Source of the DNA: Eubacterium sp.
GTDB taxonomy: Bacteria > Bacillota > Clostridia > Lachnospirales > Lachnospiraceae
DNA length: 64,000 nt
Assembly: GCA_017619835.1 (NCBI GenBank)
Contig: JAFZRN010000006.1
Location: 1 to 64,000 of the forward strand
Direction: 5' to 3'
Shown here: one piece after another, positions 62,551 to 64,000 of the stretch
Layout of the letters: each line of letters opens with the position of its first letter
Numbering within the stretch: position 1 is the first letter of the stretch
Program-made: the position numbers and the translations under genes
Notes under the pieces: model-generated
Database searches by the model: none
What the model was told of the DNA's origin: nothing
Seen by the model: only the letters and a program-made list of their open reading frames with translations

Positions 62551-63267
62551 ATGTCAGATAACGCTAGCAGCGTAAAAACGATACTCCTCGTAGAGGACGA
62601 CTTTGCGCTGGCAATGGGAACTGAATATACGCTTAAGGCCGAGGGCTATGGTGTGGTGCATGCAAAGAATCTTGCTGAGGCAAGGGAAGCTTTAAATGTA
62701 AATGATCCGGCCATAGATCTGATACTTCTGGATGTTATGCTTCCCGACGGAGACGGCTTCTCATTTCTTGAGGAGCTGGTCGACGCGGGGGCTGAAACTC
62801 CGGTCATCTTTGCCACTGCGGTGGGGGATGAGGTGAACATTGTCCGCGGGCTCGATCTCGGGGCTGACGACTATATCACGAAGCCCTATAAGGTTAAGGA
62901 AATGCTGTCGCGTATCTCGGCTGTCCTGAGAAGACAGGAGCGGGCCGTTAAGAAAGCTCAGAGTACTGATGAGGAAGAGTTCGGCTTTGGAAGCCATTTG
63001 CTGAATCTGAATGAGTTCAGGCTTTATGAAAACGGAAATCCCGTGGAGTGCACCCCGGCGGAGATCAGGCTCCTTCGCGAGCTGATCAGGAATAAGGGGA
63101 TTGTGCTTACCAGGAACCGTCTGATGGAGCGGCTTTATGATTCCGAAAATGCTTTCATTGACGATAATACGCTTTCGGTTTACGTTAAGCGCCTCAGGGA
63201 TAAACTTGGGGATGATGCGGCATATATCAAGACTGTGAAGGGTGTCGGATACAGGTTCGAGATTTGA
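62551..63267 (+). CDS. OmpR-family response regulator
   Basis: 238 residues. Receiver domain with EDD at 15-17, phospho-acceptor Asp61 (LILLDVMLPDGDGF), FATAVGDE with Thr, and DYITKPYKVKE with the conserved Lys. After a linker rich in charged residues the winged helix reads CTPAEIRLLRELIRNKG, RNRLMERLYDSENAFIDDNTLSVYVKRLRDKL and KTVKGVGYRFEI. AAAGGAAA precedes the ATG. It lies 12 bases after the secreted paralog 2 and one base before the kinase gene. The kinase type suggests a BceR-like role in sensing cell-envelope compounds. Confidence 0.92.
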   Translation: MSDNASSVKTILLVEDDFALAMGTEYTLKAEGYGVVHAKNLAEAREALNVNDPAIDLILLDVMLPDGDGFSFLEELVDAGAETPVIFATAVGDEVNIVRGLDLGADDYITKPYKVKEMLSRISAVLRRQERAVKKAQSTDEEEFGFGSHLLNLNEFRLYENGNPVECTPAEIRLLRELIRNKGIVLTRNRLMERLYDSENAFIDDNTLSVYVKRLRDKLGDDAAYIKTVKGVGYRFEI

Positions 63268-63268
63268 G

Positions 63269-64000
63269 ATGAAGAGTAACTTTGAGAGAGACAATTTCAA
63301 AAAGCTCTACTGGCTGGTGGGCGGCATCCTGCTGATGCTGTCGATCGTTCTGCTGGTGCTTATCGGGATGGGGGCTGACTCTTCGACGAAGATCGCTCTT
63401 ATAATGATAGGAGTTACCGAAGTCCTGAGCTTAGTGATGCTCTATATTCTTAGCATGAGGGCCGTGAACAGTGCATATGATGCGGTTGAAAATGCCTCCG
63501 ACATGATGAAGAGTCTCACAGCCAGCAATGGCGAGATGGAAGGCATTGAAGCGCCCGGGGTTTTAAGAGAAGGCAGCGTAGGGATACTTTATGATAATTT
63601 CGAGAAGCTGGTGGATATGTTCCGCGAGGGAAGAAACCGGGAGCAGCGCGAGAAGGAATATCTTAAAGATGTTATGTCTGATATCTCGCATCAGCTGAAG
63701 ACTCCGCTTGCTTCGATGAATGTATTCATCGACCTTCTGGTAAATGACAAGGTCAGCACCGAGGATGAAAAAAAGAAGATTCTTGAGGAGACCGGGAATC
63801 AGGTTACCCGCATGGAGTGGATGGTACTTTCCATGCTGAAGCTTGCACGTATCGAGGCCGGTGCGGTGAGCTTTGAAAAAAGGGAGTGCCAGCTAAGTAA
63901 TGTTCTTGATGAAGTAAGAGGCGGTATCAGATATCTTACTGATATGCGTTCTCAGAAGCTTGTGATTGACTGTCCCGAGGATATCAAGATCGAGGCAGAC
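63269..64000 (+). CDS. BceS-like sensor histidine kinase, cut by the window edge
   Basis: First 244 residues from ATG 63269, one base after the regulator stop; the gene continues beyond 64000. Two transmembrane segments (about 14-34 and 41-62) are joined by only a few residues outside, so there is no extracellular sensor domain. This is the intramembrane-sensing layout of BceS-type kinases. A short linker leads to the DHp motif DVMSDISHQLKTPLASM with phospho-acceptor His141; the HATPase domain would follow outside the window. BceS kinases usually sense through a partner ABC transporter; none is visible here before the edge. Confidence 0.85.
   Translation, partial: MKSNFERDNFKKLYWLVGGILLMLSIVLLVLIGMGADSSTKIALIMIGVTEVLSLVMLYILSMRAVNSAYDAVENASDMMKSLTASNGEMEGIEAPGVLREGSVGILYDNFEKLVDMFREGRNREQREKEYLKDVMSDISHQLKTPLASMNVFIDLLVNDKVSTEDEKKKILEETGNQVTRMEWMVLSMLKLARIEAGAVSFEKRECQLSNVLDEVRGGIRYLTDMRSQKLVIDCPEDIKIEAD

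Overview
The window looks like chromosome from a Lachnospiraceae-type Clostridia (Butyrivibrio, Pseudobutyrivibrio or relatives). This is inferred from several features together. There are large secreted proteins with bacterial Ig-like domains, proline/threonine linkers and lysine-rich BspA-type leucine-rich-repeat tails. There is a DUF6273 exoprotein, many OmpR-family two-component systems, lipoproteins with Gram-positive lipoboxes, AGGAGG-type ribosome binding sites, and the comEC/holA neighbourhood typical of Firmicutes. I saw no tRNA, rRNA or CRISPR array. No gene-free stretch exceeds 300 bases.

Layout. 1-4135: end of an unidentified gene, then a 1276-residue secreted CAP/Ig/LRR protein. 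4140-7157: an AT-rich accessory island with a strong promoter, an XRE-ImmA/IrrE regulator-protease, a leader with alternative hairpins, a DUF4417 protein, and two overlapping small genes that resemble an effector/immunity pair. 7171-9854: tyrA-aroA on the minus strand; TyrA carries a DAHP-synthase-like regulatory domain at its N-terminus. 9893-23060: secreted DUF6273 protein, Na/Ca-type antiporter, LAL/MalT-type LuxR regulator, DUF2442 protein, subgroup Ic aspartate aminotransferase, RluA pseudouridine synthase, sodium:solute symporter, prolyl-tRNA synthetase and a lipoprotein.

23071-38978 is a coherent envelope-export region. A histidine kinase/response regulator pair with a membrane-anchored accessory protein diverges from an operon that encodes a lipoprotein (paralogous to the one at 21429), two adaptor lipoproteins, a 962-residue FtsX-type permease and two ABC ATPases. 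One of these ATPases ends in an AbrB-like tail. The operon converges on a second kinase/regulator/LemA operon. The likely job is regulated export or envelope defence by a tripartite ABC machine; its substrate cannot be read from sequence.

39080-51189: M23 murein hydrolase with coiled coil, polyphosphate kinase, orphan sensor kinase, GerMN-like lipoprotein, ComEC with three internal tandem-repeat expansions, a nonapeptide-repeat membrane protein, a DUF975/CmpB membrane protein, and HolA. 51196-64000: a secreted Ala-rich/LRR protein behind two operator-like palindromes, two tandemly duplicated roughly 1100-residue secreted proteins with a DUF2135-like domain, and an apparently cotranscribed response regulator and a BceS-like kinase cut by the window edge.

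Three dispersed non-coding element families cross the window: a 31-bp palindrome (three copies), a GGGGACGGGGG palindrome that lands next to stop codons (two full, one short and four half copies), and a structured element of about 110 nt whose two copies show compensatory base changes.
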